Positions 7,325 to 15,487 of a stretch of DNA of 52,500 nucleotides are shown here, in pieces. The notes beneath the pieces were generated by a model that saw nothing but the letters and a program-made list of their open reading frames with translations, made no database searches and was not told where the DNA came from. The stretch is from contig NZ_JAEQNE010000012.1 in the NCBI RefSeq assembly GCF_016722785.1, forward strand, positions 1 through 52,500. Reading direction: 5' to 3'. Position 1 is the first letter of the stretch; every line of letters starts with the position of its first letter. The position numbers and the translations under genes were made by a program. This DNA is from Ramlibacter monticola (GTDB lineage Bacteria; Pseudomonadota; Gammaproteobacteria; Burkholderiales; Burkholderiaceae_C).

Positions 7325-7798
7325 TCATACCTCCCCGCCGAACTCCTTGATCAGGTTGTCGATGTACTTCTCGATGGCCTTCTCGAACTCGTTCTCCACC
7401 ACCGGCTTCACCACCGGCTTCATCAGCCCCGGCAGCGGCACGTCCACCGTGCCCTCGACGTTCAGCACGCAGTTGGTGGACCGTCCCTTCGTGTCCGTGA
7501 TCTTCCAGCTGCCGCCGACGAGGGCGTTGCCGACGCCCTGCACGGGCGTCCAGGTCACCGTGCCCAGGTTCCTGTCGCTCACGTACTTGCTGGCGTACAC
7601 GGTCTGGATGTTCACCTGCTCGGTGCCCACCTTCTTCATCTCCAGCTTGTAGACCCCGTCGCCCAGATCGGTGAGGCGGTCCACCTTGGGGAAGTGCGAC
7701 ACGGAACGCGGCACGTCCGACAGCACCGCGAACACCTCCTCGAACTTCGCCCGCACCTCGAATTCGTAGCCCAGCTCGATCTTCACGCTCACGCTCAT
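7325..7798 (-). CDS. SRPBCC-family (START-like) protein
   Basis: A 157-residue protein with the helix-grip ligand-binding fold of the SRPBCC/polyketide-cyclase superfamily. It has an N-terminal strand plus short helices (YEFEVRAKFEEVFAVLSDVP), a run of antiparallel strands (GVYKLEMKKVG, TVTWTPVQGVGNALVGGSW) and a long C-terminal helix (VVENEFEKAIEKYIDNLIKE). Such proteins bind hydrophobic ligands; no catalytic site or ligand can be named. GGGAGG precedes the ATG at 7798 by five bases. It is convergent with yidB and divergent from gshA. Confidence 0.82.
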   Translation of the reverse strand: MSVSVKIELGYEFEVRAKFEEVFAVLSDVPRSVSHFPKVDRLTDLGDGVYKLEMKKVGTEQVNIQTVYASKYVSDRNLGTVTWTPVQGVGNALVGGSWKITDTKGRSTNCVLNVEGTVDVPLPGLMKPVVKPVVENEFEKAIEKYIDNLIKEFGGEV

Positions 7799-7960
7799 GG
7801 TGGCCTCCCGTTGCGAACCGAACGCGGCCATTCTGCACCCCGCTCCGGGGAAACCACAACGCCCGCCCCCAGGCTCAGGTTGACCGCCCGCAAGCAGGCT
7901 TTGTGCAAAGGTGTTAACTTCGCACGCAACGAGATCCCGAGGGTGGCGAGAATAATTTCC

Positions 7961-9514
7961 ATGAGCAAACTGCAACAGGCCTTGAGCACGCTGGCGCCCG
8001 CGCGGTTGCAAGGCATCCGGCGCGGCATCGAGAAAGAGAGCCTGCGCGCCGCGGCGGGGGGAGCGCTGGCGCTGACGCCGCACCCGGCGGCGCTCGGCTC
8101 TGCGCTGACGCATCCGCACATCACCACCGACTACAGCGAATCCCAGCTCGAGCTGATCACCGGCGTGCACGCCAGCGTGGAGCAGTGCCTGGGGGAGCTC
8201 ACCCACGTCCACCAGTTCGTCTACCGCGCCCTCGGGGACGAACTGCTGTGGGTCAGCAGCATGCCCTGCGCGCTGCCGGCGGACGAGAACATCCCGATCG
8301 GCCGCTACGGCTCCTCGAACGTCGGGCGCGCCAAGAGCGTCTACCGCGTCGGCCTGGCGCACCGCTACGGCCGCCGCATGCAGACCATCTCCGGCATCCA
8401 CTACAACTGGTCGATGCCCGGCGTGAGCGATGCCGAGTACTTCGGCCTGATCCGGAACTTCCGCCGGCACGCATTCCTGCTGCTGTACCTGTTCGGCGCC
8501 TCGCCCGCCGCCTGCGCGAGCTTCGTCACCGGCCGCAAGCACGAACTGCAGACCCTGTCGCAGGGCACGGTCTACATGCCCTACGGCACCTCGCTGCGCA
8601 TGGGGCGCCTCGGCTACCAGAGCGACGCCCAGGCCTCGCTGGCGGTGAGCTACAACAGCCTGGAAGGCTATGCCACGTCGCTGTACGACGCGCTGACGCG
8701 GCCCTATCCGGCCTACGAGGCGATCGGCATCGTCAACCCCGGCGGCGAGTACAACCAGCTCGCCACCAGCCTGCTGCAGATCGAGAACGAGTTCTACGGC
8801 ACCATCCGGCCGAAGCGCGTGATCCGGCCCGGCGAGCGCCCGCTGCACGCGCTGCGCGAGCGCGGCGTGGAGTACGTGGAGGTGCGGCTGATGGACCTGG
8901 ACCCCTTCGTGCCGATCGGCATCAAGGCCCAGACGCTGCGCTTCCTCGACGTGTTCCTGCTGCACTGCCTGCTGGCGGACAGCCCCGAGGACACGCCGCA
9001 GGAGATCGCCGCGCTCGGCCGCAACCAGCACCGCACCGCCGCCTTCGGGCGCGACCCGGCGCTGCTGCTGGAACGGGACGGCCGCGAGGTCAAGCTCACC
9101 GACTGGGGCGCAGAGGTGCTGGAGCAATGCGTGCCGATCGCGGCGCTGCTCGATTCTGTGCATGCCACCAGCGACTACTCCGACGCCCTGCGCGCGGGGC
9201 AGGCGCTGCTGGCCACACCGGACATGCTGCCCTCGGCGCGCGTGCTCGCCGCGATGGCGCGCGACCACGACAACGGCTTCGGGGCCTTCGCCCGCGCGCA
9301 GTCGCAGCAGGCCAAGGACAAGCTGCTGAAGCTGCCCTACGGCGGCGCCCTGCACCAGCGCATGGAAGCGCTGGCGGCGCAGTCGGTGCGCGACCAGGCC
9401 GCGGTCGAAGCGGGCGACTCCATGCCCTTCGAGCAGTACCGGCAGCAGTACGTCGCGCCCGAGCGGCTGGGCCGCGGCCAGAGCGCCGTCGCGCCGGCTC
9501 TGGCGGCGGTCTAA
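7961..9514 (+). CDS. gshA: Glutamate-cysteine ligase
   Basis: A 517-residue protein of the E. coli-type (group 1) gamma-glutamylcysteine synthetase family, almost exactly the usual length. It shows family landmarks: RRGIEKESLR near the N-terminus, TTDYSESQLELITG, GRYGSSNVGRAKSVYR, GIHYNWSMP, PYGTSLRMGRLGY, and VEYVEVRLMDLDPF. It catalyses ATP-dependent ligation of glutamate and cysteine, the first and rate-limiting step of glutathione synthesis, in the cytoplasm. The start is the first ATG consistent with the family's N-terminus; upstream is only weak Shine-Dalgarno sequence. gshB is not in the window, so glutathione synthesis is split between loci. Confidence 0.96.
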   Translation: MSKLQQALSTLAPARLQGIRRGIEKESLRAAAGGALALTPHPAALGSALTHPHITTDYSESQLELITGVHASVEQCLGELTHVHQFVYRALGDELLWVSSMPCALPADENIPIGRYGSSNVGRAKSVYRVGLAHRYGRRMQTISGIHYNWSMPGVSDAEYFGLIRNFRRHAFLLLYLFGASPAACASFVTGRKHELQTLSQGTVYMPYGTSLRMGRLGYQSDAQASLAVSYNSLEGYATSLYDALTRPYPAYEAIGIVNPGGEYNQLATSLLQIENEFYGTIRPKRVIRPGERPLHALRERGVEYVEVRLMDLDPFVPIGIKAQTLRFLDVFLLHCLLADSPEDTPQEIAALGRNQHRTAAFGRDPALLLERDGREVKLTDWGAEVLEQCVPIAALLDSVHATSDYSDALRAGQALLATPDMLPSARVLAAMARDHDNGFGAFARAQSQQAKDKLLKLPYGGALHQRMEALAAQSVRDQAAVEAGDSMPFEQYRQQYVAPERLGRGQSAVAPALAAV

Positions 9515-9646
9515 GCGTCCGCTGGCGGCCGTCTGGCCGCCCGCAGTCGGCCGGGTCCGACCTGCAAAGCGGATGCGGGCGGACACGCCGGCGTCCATGG
9601 CTGACCTCAAAGTGCATGTCGCCCGCACCGACTCCCGAGGACACCC

Positions 9647-10399
9647 ATGGACCTGAAGCTCCGCCTGCCGCTGTTGCTGGCCCTGCTGCTGGCCGAGACC
9701 ACCTGCGCGACGATCGCGCTGGCCGAGTCGCCCATGCCGGACCCTATCGCCCCGGCGGTGATCGGCCGGCCGCTCGACCAGATCCGCCCGGTGCAGCCCC
9801 GCAAGCCGGAGGCACGCAAGCCGACGACACCCCCACCCGCCAAGATGGCGCGCCAGCCGGTTCCCGCGCCCCGCGCCGTCACCGGGGGCGCCCCGGTGCA
9901 GAAGGCCGCCGTGCCGCGGGCCGCCGAGCCCGGCGCCGGGGCCGCCCTGGCGCAGAAGGCCGCCGTCCCGCGGGCCGCCGCGCTCGGCGCCGGTGCCGCC
10001 GCGGCCTCGCGCGACGACGACGGGCAACCCGCCCCTGCGCGGCAGGCCAAGCAGGCGCTGGACGACCGCGCCGACCCGCGACTGCGTACCGACGACGTCG
10101 GCAAGGGCACCCACTTCGCGCGCAAGCCGCTGGGCCCGGGGGCCTATTTCGACGACAAGGACCGGGCCGCCGTGCGCAAGTACTACGAGGCCCATCCCGC
10201 GGCCGGCCAGGCGGCGAACTGGCAGGTCGGGCAGGCGGTGCCGCGCGGTGCGGCGGTCGCGACGGTGCCGCAGGACCTGCGCTCCAGCCTGCCCAAGCTG
10301 CCGCCCGGCCACCGCTACCTGCGCGTGGACGGCGAACTGGTGCTGGTCGCGTCCGGCTCCGGCATGGTGGTGGACGGCATCAGCCGCATCCCGAACTGA
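9647..10399 (+). CDS. Exported CigR/RcnB-like protein with Ala/Pro-rich linker
   Basis: A 250-residue protein. Residues 1-26 are a Sec signal peptide. About 30-130 is low-complexity Pro/Ala/Arg sequence with an internal duplication (QKAAVPRAAEPGAGAA and QKAAVPRAAALGAGAA). The C-terminal third resembles the RcnB/anti-virulence-regulator CigR fold: YFDDKDRAAVRKYYEAHP, then a small hydrophobic domain with RYLRVDGELVLVASG and a closing VVDGIS. It is probably periplasmic. Related proteins occur as RcnB (nickel/cobalt homeostasis) and CigR (a Salmonella effector), but no specific role can be assigned. It stands between gshA and infA. Confidence 0.72.
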   Translation: MDLKLRLPLLLALLLAETTCATIALAESPMPDPIAPAVIGRPLDQIRPVQPRKPEARKPTTPPPAKMARQPVPAPRAVTGGAPVQKAAVPRAAEPGAGAALAQKAAVPRAAALGAGAAAASRDDDGQPAPARQAKQALDDRADPRLRTDDVGKGTHFARKPLGPGAYFDDKDRAAVRKYYEAHPAAGQAANWQVGQAVPRGAAVATVPQDLRSSLPKLPPGHRYLRVDGELVLVASGSGMVVDGISRIPN

Positions 10400-10490
10400 G
10401 GCCCCCCGAAAAGGAGCGGCGGCAGCCGCTCCGAACGCTCCGGGCCGCATCGCGGACAACCCCTTCCCGGCACGAATCGTGCGGGCGGCT

Positions 10491-10698
10491 TACAATCGCG
10501 GGATCTGGGGCTGGACTGCATGGCGTGCGCGGCCGGCCCCTAAGCAGACCCCGCCCTGCAGCTGCAAGGCCTGGAACGCGCAGGTCTGCATGCACCGGCC
10601 CCTTGGCCGGCCGATATACCCACGGCAAGGCTCCTGCCCTGAGCAGGTCGCGGCGTCGTTTCGCACGAGCGGGCGGGAGCCGTCCCAGAAGGATCTGC
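10491..10698 (+). promoter_or_regulatory. Long leader and putative -10 of infA
   Basis: TACAAT at 10491-10496 is a good -10 hexamer without a clear -35. If used, it gives a leader of about 195 bases before infA. The leader contains the hairpin CCGGCC-CCTT-GGCCGG (10595-10610). Long structured leaders are common in cold-responsive translation genes, so post-transcriptional control is possible. Confidence 0.4.
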
Positions 10699-10962
10699 AT
10701 GGCGAAGGAAGAACTGATCGAAATGAACGGCCGCGTGGCCGAAATCCTGCCGGACTCGCGGTACCGCGTGATCCTGGACAACGGCCACGAACTGGTGGCC
10801 TACACCGGCGGCAAGATGCGCAAGAACCACATCCGCATCATCGCGGGCGACCTGGTGAGCCTGGAGCTCTCGCCCTACGACCTGACCAAGGGCCGGATCA
10901 TGTTCCGCCACCTGCCGAACCGCAACACCGGCGGCGCGCCGCCGCCCCACCGCCGTCGCTGA
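10699..10962 (+). CDS. infA: Translation initiation factor IF-1 (extended form)
   Basis: An 87-residue IF-1 with the S1/OB fold: MAKEELIEMNGRVAEILPDS, YRVILDNGHELVAYTGG, KMRKNHIRIIAGDLVSLEL and YDLTKGRIMFR. IF-1 binds the 30S A site and assists IF-2 and IF-3 in initiation. It is about 15 residues longer than E. coli IF-1 because of a basic tail ending HRRR. Many Burkholderiales carry two IF-1 genes, one in the ribosomal-protein cluster and one alone; this free-standing, tailed copy probably is the second. AAGGA precedes the ATG. A strong hairpin terminator follows. Confidence 0.95.
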   Translation: MAKEELIEMNGRVAEILPDSRYRVILDNGHELVAYTGGKMRKNHIRIIAGDLVSLELSPYDLTKGRIMFRHLPNRNTGGAPPPHRRR

Positions 10963-10986
10963 CGCGCTTCGCGCCCCAAAATCAAG

Positions 10987-11015
10987 AAAGGGCTGCCCCG
11001 GGGCAGCCCTTTTGC
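10987..11015. terminator. Bidirectional terminator between infA and the convergent gene
   Basis: A perfect 13-bp inverted repeat, AAAGGGCTGCCCC at 10987-10999 with its complement at 11000-11012, is followed by TTTGCTTTT on the + strand and a T-rich run on the minus strand. It lies 24 bases after the infA stop and 20 bases from the end of the convergent gene, so it can serve both. Confidence 0.9.
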
Positions 11016-11032
11016 TTTTGGGGCGCGCGCCC

Positions 11033-11692
11033 TCAGAACGAGGCCGGCCGGGTGGCGGCGTAGGCGCGGTCGCCGCCTGCGGCGGCATGCTTGCGCATGT
11101 CGGCGTCGCGCAGGGCCAGCAGGGCCTCGAGATCGGCCCGCACGTCGTCCAGCGGCTTGGAGCCTTCCAGCGCGGTCGGCCCGGCGATGACGTCGCCGAA
11201 ACTGCTCGGCTGCGTCAGGGGCGCCGGGGCGGTCTGCGGCGGCGGGGCCGTCCAGGCCCCGGGATGCGGAAGGCGCGGGCAGACGCTCTTGTCCTCCAGC
11301 GCGATCTGCCACGAGAAGCCCATCAGCCAGTTGGACGCCAGCGGGTCGAGCGCCTGCAGCCGGCCGGTGAATTCGGATTCGAAGGCCACCGCGCATTCCA
11401 GCAGGCGCGGATCCCAGTGGCGGACCAGGAAGCGCACGTGCAGGCCGGTGTCGCGCCGCGACGGGCTGCTGGTGCGCAGCATGTCGGCGGACAGCCAGCT
11501 CGGCGGGATGCCGTTGCGGATGAGGGTTTCGCGCAACACCACCTTCAGCAGGTCCTTGCGGACGGACTGCGAGGTGCTCCCGGCCTGGGTGAGCTGGGAA
11601 TCGAATTGGGTGCTCGGAGCGCCGCCGGAAGTCCGTGCCCTGGCCACGGCGGGGGCCGGCTTGCGCCCGAGCAACGTATCGAAGATTCCCAT
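11033..11692 (-). CDS. Conserved-type protein of unknown function
   Basis: I do not recognise this 219-residue protein. It has no signal peptide or membrane helix. The N-terminus is MGIFDTLLGRKPAPA. The middle (SVRKDLLKVVLRETLIRNGIPPSWLSADML, about 43-71) and the following strand-rich part (GLHVRFLVRHWDPRLLECAV) look like a folded domain with FESEFTGRLQALDP. After residue about 135 comes a Pro-rich linker and a helical tail with LDDVRADLEALLALRD. The consensus AGGAGG lies eight bases before the ATG, so it is well translated. It is convergent with infA. Confidence 0.7.
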   Translation of the reverse strand: MGIFDTLLGRKPAPAVARARTSGGAPSTQFDSQLTQAGSTSQSVRKDLLKVVLRETLIRNGIPPSWLSADMLRTSSPSRRDTGLHVRFLVRHWDPRLLECAVAFESEFTGRLQALDPLASNWLMGFSWQIALEDKSVCPRLPHPGAWTAPPPQTAPAPLTQPSSFGDVIAGPTALEGSKPLDDVRADLEALLALRDADMRKHAAAGGDRAYAATRPASF

Positions 11693-11895
11693 GGAATGGC
11701 TTCCTCCTGAGGATGCGGAGCAGGCGGGGTGCGCTGCGGGACCGCGTTCACGGGTTTTAGTTTTACATATTGATTCAAAATCGCGCGACCGGCAGACCGG
11801 CGGGCGGCACCGCCGGGCGGGAAAGTCGACCGCCGGGCAGTCAGGCTCATGCGCTACAGTGCCCGATCTTCCGAACACGGCAATGGGAGGCCGGG

Positions 11896-12801
11896 ATGGC
11901 ACTGGATTTCAGCGGCCGGGTGGCGATCGTCACCGGCGCGGGCGGCGGACTGGGGCGCGAACACGCGCTGGCGCTGGCGGCGCGCGGCGCGCGGGTGGTG
12001 GTCAACGACCTCGGCGGGGCGGTCGACGGCTCCGGCGGTTCCCTCACCGCGGCCGAGCGGGTCGTGGCGGAGATCCGCGCCGCCGGCGGCGAGGCCATTG
12101 CCAACGGTGCCTCGGTGACCGACTTCGGCGCCGTCCAGGCCATGGTGCAGCAGGCGATGGACACCTGGGGCCGGGTCGACGTGCTGGTCAGCAACGCCGG
12201 CATCCTGCGCGACAAGACCTTCGCCAAGATGGACCTGGCGGACTTCCGCCAGGTGCTGGACGTCCACCTGATGGGCGCCGTCCACTGCTGCAAGGCGCTG
12301 TGGCCGGTGATGACGGCGCAGAAGTACGGTCGCATCGTGCTGACGACGTCCTCCACGGGCCTGTACGGCAACTTCGGCCAGACCAACTACGGCGCCGCCA
12401 AGCTGGCGCTGGTGGGCCTGATGCAGACGCTGGCGCTGGAAGGCGCCAGGGCGGACATCCGGGTCAACTGCCTGGCGCCCACGGCGGTGACGCGCATGAC
12501 CGAATCCCTGCTGCCGCAGGACATGCTGGAGGCCTTCGGCCCGGAGGCGGTCGTGCCGGCGATGCTGGTGCTGGCGAGCGAGGAAGCGCCCACGCGCACC
12601 ACCCTGTGCGCGGGCGGCGGCGGGGTCGAGGCGGCCCACGTCACGCTGACCCACGGCGCCTGGATCGGCTCCGGCCCGCAGGCCCCGGAAAGGCTGCTGG
12701 CGCAACTGGATGCCGTGCGCGACCGCCGCGGCGAGATGGTGCCGGCCAACGGTTCGGAGCAGGGCACCAACGAGCTGCGGCTGCTGCGCGAGCAGCGCTG
12801 A
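11896..12801 (+). CDS. SDR-family oxidoreductase, multifunctional-enzyme type 2-like
   Basis: A 301-residue short-chain dehydrogenase. The cofactor motif is TGAGGGLG (13-20), the structural motif SNAG (99-102), and the active site has serines in TTSSTG (150-155) plus Y165-x-x-x-K169. The segment NDLGGAVDGSGGS after the second strand is typical of the (3R)-hydroxyacyl-CoA dehydrogenase branch of peroxisomal MFE-2/17beta-HSD4. It is longer than a classical SDR because of a C-terminal extension. An NAD(P)-dependent 3-hydroxyacyl-CoA dehydrogenase role in fatty-acid or side-chain oxidation is therefore likely, though not certain. GGGAGG lies seven bases before the ATG. Its stop abuts the stop of the convergent hemerythrin gene. 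Confidence 0.9.
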   Translation: MALDFSGRVAIVTGAGGGLGREHALALAARGARVVVNDLGGAVDGSGGSLTAAERVVAEIRAAGGEAIANGASVTDFGAVQAMVQQAMDTWGRVDVLVSNAGILRDKTFAKMDLADFRQVLDVHLMGAVHCCKALWPVMTAQKYGRIVLTTSSTGLYGNFGQTNYGAAKLALVGLMQTLALEGARADIRVNCLAPTAVTRMTESLLPQDMLEAFGPEAVVPAMLVLASEEAPTRTTLCAGGGGVEAAHVTLTHGAWIGSGPQAPERLLAQLDAVRDRRGEMVPANGSEQGTNELRLLREQR

Positions 12802-13248
12802 TCAGGCGATCGCTTCGGCCGGCAGCGCGTCCGGCCGGCTCACCTCGCCGGTATGGGGGTCGAACCCGAGCCCCCGCAGGTGCAGCACCAGCGCGGCGTC
12901 CATGGTCTGGGCATGGTGCGGAAACCAGACCGCCACTTCCCGGATCACCTTGCGGATCGGCGCCAGGTCGCCCCGCGCCGCCGCGGCCGCCCCGTGCCGC
13001 AGCACCTGCAGCACCGCCTTGTGCTGCGTCGCATGGCAGTTGCCCAGCGCGAAGCCGGTGGCCAGCATCCATTCGTCCTCGCGGGCGAAGTGCTCGGTGG
13101 TGTGCTCGACCAGCTCGTCCCACAGCGCCGGCAGCGTCGCGTCGTCCGCGGCCTCGGCGCGCGCGAGCAGGGCGACGAATTCCTCGTGGGTGTCGTCCAT
13201 GGGGGGCAGTCCGAGCTTCAGGCCGTCGGTCCAGGGCAGTGCGGGCAT
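12802..13248 (-). CDS. Bacteriohemerythrin-like O2-binding protein
   Basis: A 148-residue single-domain hemerythrin. All seven di-iron ligands of the family are visible: H21 (DDTHEEF), H53 and E57 (HFARE), H72 and H76 (HATQH), H112 and D117 (HAQTMD). Such proteins bind oxygen reversibly or act as iron/O2 sensors. There is no signal peptide, so it is cytoplasmic. GGAG precedes the ATG at 13248; the frame is open further upstream but without a better start. It is divergent from a 2OG-Fe(II) dioxygenase gene (74 bases between starts), so the two may share regulation. Confidence 0.92.
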   Translation of the reverse strand: MPALPWTDGLKLGLPPMDDTHEEFVALLARAEAADDATLPALWDELVEHTTEHFAREDEWMLATGFALGNCHATQHKAVLQVLRHGAAAAARGDLAPIRKVIREVAVWFPHHAQTMDAALVLHLRGLGFDPHTGEVSRPDALPAEAIA

Positions 13249-13310
13249 GGCGGTCTCCGGTGCGGAAGGCCAGCTTAGGAGCCCGTTGCGGGGGCGGGTT
13301 TGATGCAGGC

Positions 13311-13316
13311 TAAGCT
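13311..13316 (+). promoter_or_regulatory. Putative -10 of the 2OG-Fe dioxygenase gene
   Basis: TAAGCT ends six bases before the ATG at 13323, and TTGCGG at 13286-13291 could be a weak -35 (19-base spacer). There is no ribosome-binding site, so a leaderless mRNA is suggested. Confidence 0.35.
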
Positions 13317-13322
13317 TCATGG

Positions 13323-14051
13323 ATGCTCCTGCATCCCGCCTATACCTATCCCGAACAGCTGCTGACGCAGATGCGCCAGCAGGGCTACGCCGTGCTCAGC
13401 CCGCAGGGCGTCGCCCAGCTGTGCGGCTGCGCCGCCGCTGAACTGCAGGCGCTGGGACCGGCATGGGCCGATCTCGCGCCCGACGCCTACCTGAAGGACG
13501 GCGGCCGCTACCGCCGGCGGCGCCATTCCTCGTTCGTCGCGGAAGGCGGGAGCCTCGCGCAGGCGCCGCACCGGGCGCACTGGCAGCCGCTGGAATACAA
13601 CGCGCTGCACGGCGGCATGCAGCGCTGGTTCGAGCCGGTCCAGCCGCAGGTGGTGGCGCAGCCCGCGTGGAAGCGCCTGCTGCTCGCCCTGGCGGGCGTG
13701 GCCAGCGACCTGAAGGGGCCGCGGCCCTGGTACCTGGAGGCGCACCAGTTCCGGATCGACACCGCCGGCGGCATCGGCCGCCCCACGCCCGAGGGCGCGC
13801 ACCGGGACGGCGTGGACCTGGTCGCCGTCTTCCTCGTCGCCCGCGAAGGCATCAAGGGCGGCGAAACGCGCGTCTTCCAGGCCGACGGCCCGGCGGGCCA
13901 GCGCTTCACACTCACCGAACCCTGGAGCGCGCTGCTGCTGGACGACGAACGCGTGATCCACGAAACCACGCCGATCCAGCCGCTGGGGGAGGCGGGGTTC
14001 CGCGACACGCTGGTGCTCACGTACCGCGCGGGGGGGTTCCAGGACGCGTGA
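13323..14051 (+). CDS. 2OG-Fe(II) dioxygenase family protein
   Basis: A 242-residue protein of the 2OG-Fe dioxygenase family typified by BsmA/IDO (PF10014 type). The iron-binding facial triad is H160-x-D162 (EGAHRDGVDLV) and H213 (DDERVIHETTPI); R227 in GFRDTLVLTYR is the likely 2-oxoglutarate-binding residue. Characterised relatives hydroxylate free amino acids, and others affect biofilm formation, but the substrate here is unknown. It is cytoplasmic. It starts without a Shine-Dalgarno sequence, six bases after a -10-like TAAGCT. A large inverted repeat begins directly after the stop codon. Confidence 0.88.
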   Translation: MLLHPAYTYPEQLLTQMRQQGYAVLSPQGVAQLCGCAAAELQALGPAWADLAPDAYLKDGGRYRRRRHSSFVAEGGSLAQAPHRAHWQPLEYNALHGGMQRWFEPVQPQVVAQPAWKRLLLALAGVASDLKGPRPWYLEAHQFRIDTAGGIGRPTPEGAHRDGVDLVAVFLVAREGIKGGETRVFQADGPAGQRFTLTEPWSALLLDDERVIHETTPIQPLGEAGFRDTLVLTYRAGGFQDA

Positions 14052-14179
14052 AAACCGAACAGCCGAACGCAGAGGACGCAGAGATTACGCAGAAGACGCA
14101 GAAGAACATCCTTTTGAAGAATGTCTTTTCTGCGTCCTCTGCGAATCCTCTGCGCCCTCTGCGTTCGGCTGTTCGGTTT
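14052..14179. repeat. 128-bp inverted repeat built on GACGCAGA units
   Basis: Perfect 24-base arms at 14052-14075 and 14156-14179 continue inward as an imperfect stem built on repeats of ACGCAGA[AG]G, closing near 14110-14125. The whole forms one long hairpin between the stops of two convergent genes (14051 and 14202). It may work as a terminator for both. CGCAGAGGACGCAGAG-type repeats occur between genes in many proteobacteria, as I recall. Confidence 0.85.
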
Positions 14180-14201
14180 GACGCCCCGACGGGGCGCTCC
14201 C

Positions 14202-15386
14202 TCAGATCCGCTCGAAGATCGCCGCGATGCCCTGGCCGCCGCCGATGCACATCGTGACCAGCGCGTAGCGGCCGCCGGTGCGCTTCAGTTCGTGCAGCGC
14301 CTTCACGGTGATCAGCGCGCCGGTGGCGCCGATCGGGTGGCCCAGGGAGATGCCGGAGCCGTTCGGGTTGACCTTGGCGGGATCGAGCTCCAGGTCCTTC
14401 ACCACCGCGCAGGCCTGCGCCGCGAACGCCTCGTTGGCCTCGATCACGTCGAGCTGGTGGGCGCCGATCTTCGTCTTCTCCAGCACCTTGCGCGTGGCCG
14501 GCACCGGGCCGATGCCCATGTACTTGGGATCCACGCCTGCATGGGCCCAGCCCACCAGGCGGGCCAGCGGCTGCAGGCCGCGCTTCTCGGCCACGCTGCG
14601 CTCCATCAGCACCACCGCCGCGGCGGCGTCGTTGATGCCGGAGGCGTTGCCGGCCGTCACCGTGCCGTTCTCCTTCAGGAACACCGCCTTCAGCTTGGCC
14701 ATGTCCTCCATCTTCGCGCCCGGGCGGAAGTGCTCGTCGGCGGCGAACTGGGTGTCGCCCTTCTTCGACTTCAGCGTGACCGGCACGATCTGGTCCTTGA
14801 ACCAGCCGTTGGCGGTGGCCCGCTCGGCGCGGTTGTGGCTCTCGACGGCCAGGCGGTCCTGGTCCTCGCGCGTGATGCCCCACTTGGCGGCGATGTTCTC
14901 CGCCGTCACGCCCATGTGGATGTTGTGGAAGGGATCGTGCAGCGCGCCGATCATCATGTCGACGATCTTCGCGTCGCCCATGCGCGCGCCCCAGCGGGCG
15001 GTGAGGTCTGCATAGGGGGCGCGCGTCATGTTCTCCGCGCCGCCGCCGATCGCGATGTCGGAGTCGCCCAGCAGGATGGTCTGCGCCGCCGACACGATCG
15101 CCTGCAGGCCGGAGCCGCACAGGCGGTTGACGTTCATGGCGGGCGTGCCCTCGCCGCAGCCGCCGTTGATCGCGGCCACGCGCGACAGGTACATGTCGCG
15201 CGGTTCGGTGTTGACGACGTGGCCGAACACCACGTGCCCGACGTCCGCCCCGTCGACCTTGGCGCGCGCCAGGGACTCGCGCACGACCAGCGCGCCGAGT
15301 TCGGTCGGGGGAATGTCCTTCAGGCTGCCGCCGAAGGTGCCGATGGCCGTGCGCACCGCGCTGACGGCAACCACTTCACGTGTCAT
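14202..15386 (-). CDS. Acetyl-CoA C-acyltransferase (thiolase)
   Basis: A 394-residue type II thiolase of normal length. The acyl-accepting cysteine is C90 in NRLCGSGLQA, the catalytic histidine H350 in SLGHPIGATGA and the second cysteine C380 in TMCIGGGQG. The LHDPFHNIHMG loop region and overall sequence resemble the BktB/PhaA-type beta-ketothiolases of Burkholderiales. It condenses two acetyl-CoA, or cleaves 3-ketoacyl-CoA, for polyhydroxyalkanoate synthesis or beta-oxidation; no phaB or phaC is nearby. I chose ATG 15386 because AGGAG lies ten bases upstream; an ATG at 15407 would overlap that site. It stands alone between the inverted repeat and a terminator. Confidence 0.93.
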   Translation of the reverse strand: MTREVVAVSAVRTAIGTFGGSLKDIPPTELGALVVRESLARAKVDGADVGHVVFGHVVNTEPRDMYLSRVAAINGGCGEGTPAMNVNRLCGSGLQAIVSAAQTILLGDSDIAIGGGAENMTRAPYADLTARWGARMGDAKIVDMMIGALHDPFHNIHMGVTAENIAAKWGITREDQDRLAVESHNRAERATANGWFKDQIVPVTLKSKKGDTQFAADEHFRPGAKMEDMAKLKAVFLKENGTVTAGNASGINDAAAAVVLMERSVAEKRGLQPLARLVGWAHAGVDPKYMGIGPVPATRKVLEKTKIGAHQLDVIEANEAFAAQACAVVKDLELDPAKVNPNGSGISLGHPIGATGALITVKALHELKRTGGRYALVTMCIGGGQGIAAIFERI

Positions 15387-15414
15387 GGGGGGAATCTCCT
15401 GGTTCAAAGGCCGG

Positions 15415-15446
15415 AAAAAGAGAGGCCGGAGGCTAAGGCCTCCGGC
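15415..15446 (-). terminator. Rho-independent terminator after the SDR gene
   Basis: On the minus strand GCCGGAGGC-CTTA-GCCTCCGGC (15446-15425) is followed by CTCTCTTTTT. It lies 41 bases after the stop of the SDR gene ending at 15488 and upstream of the thiolase start. Confidence 0.85.
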
Positions 15447-15487
15447 TTACACCGACATTGTGCCCGCCCGATCGCGGGCTTCCGCTG

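Noticed and set aside
7325..10459. 1044-codon minus-strand open frame
   Set aside because: Only its last 157 codons are a real gene (SRPBCC protein); the rest is the antisense of gshA and the exported protein gene, kept open by high GC and composed of His/Gly/Arg-rich sequence.
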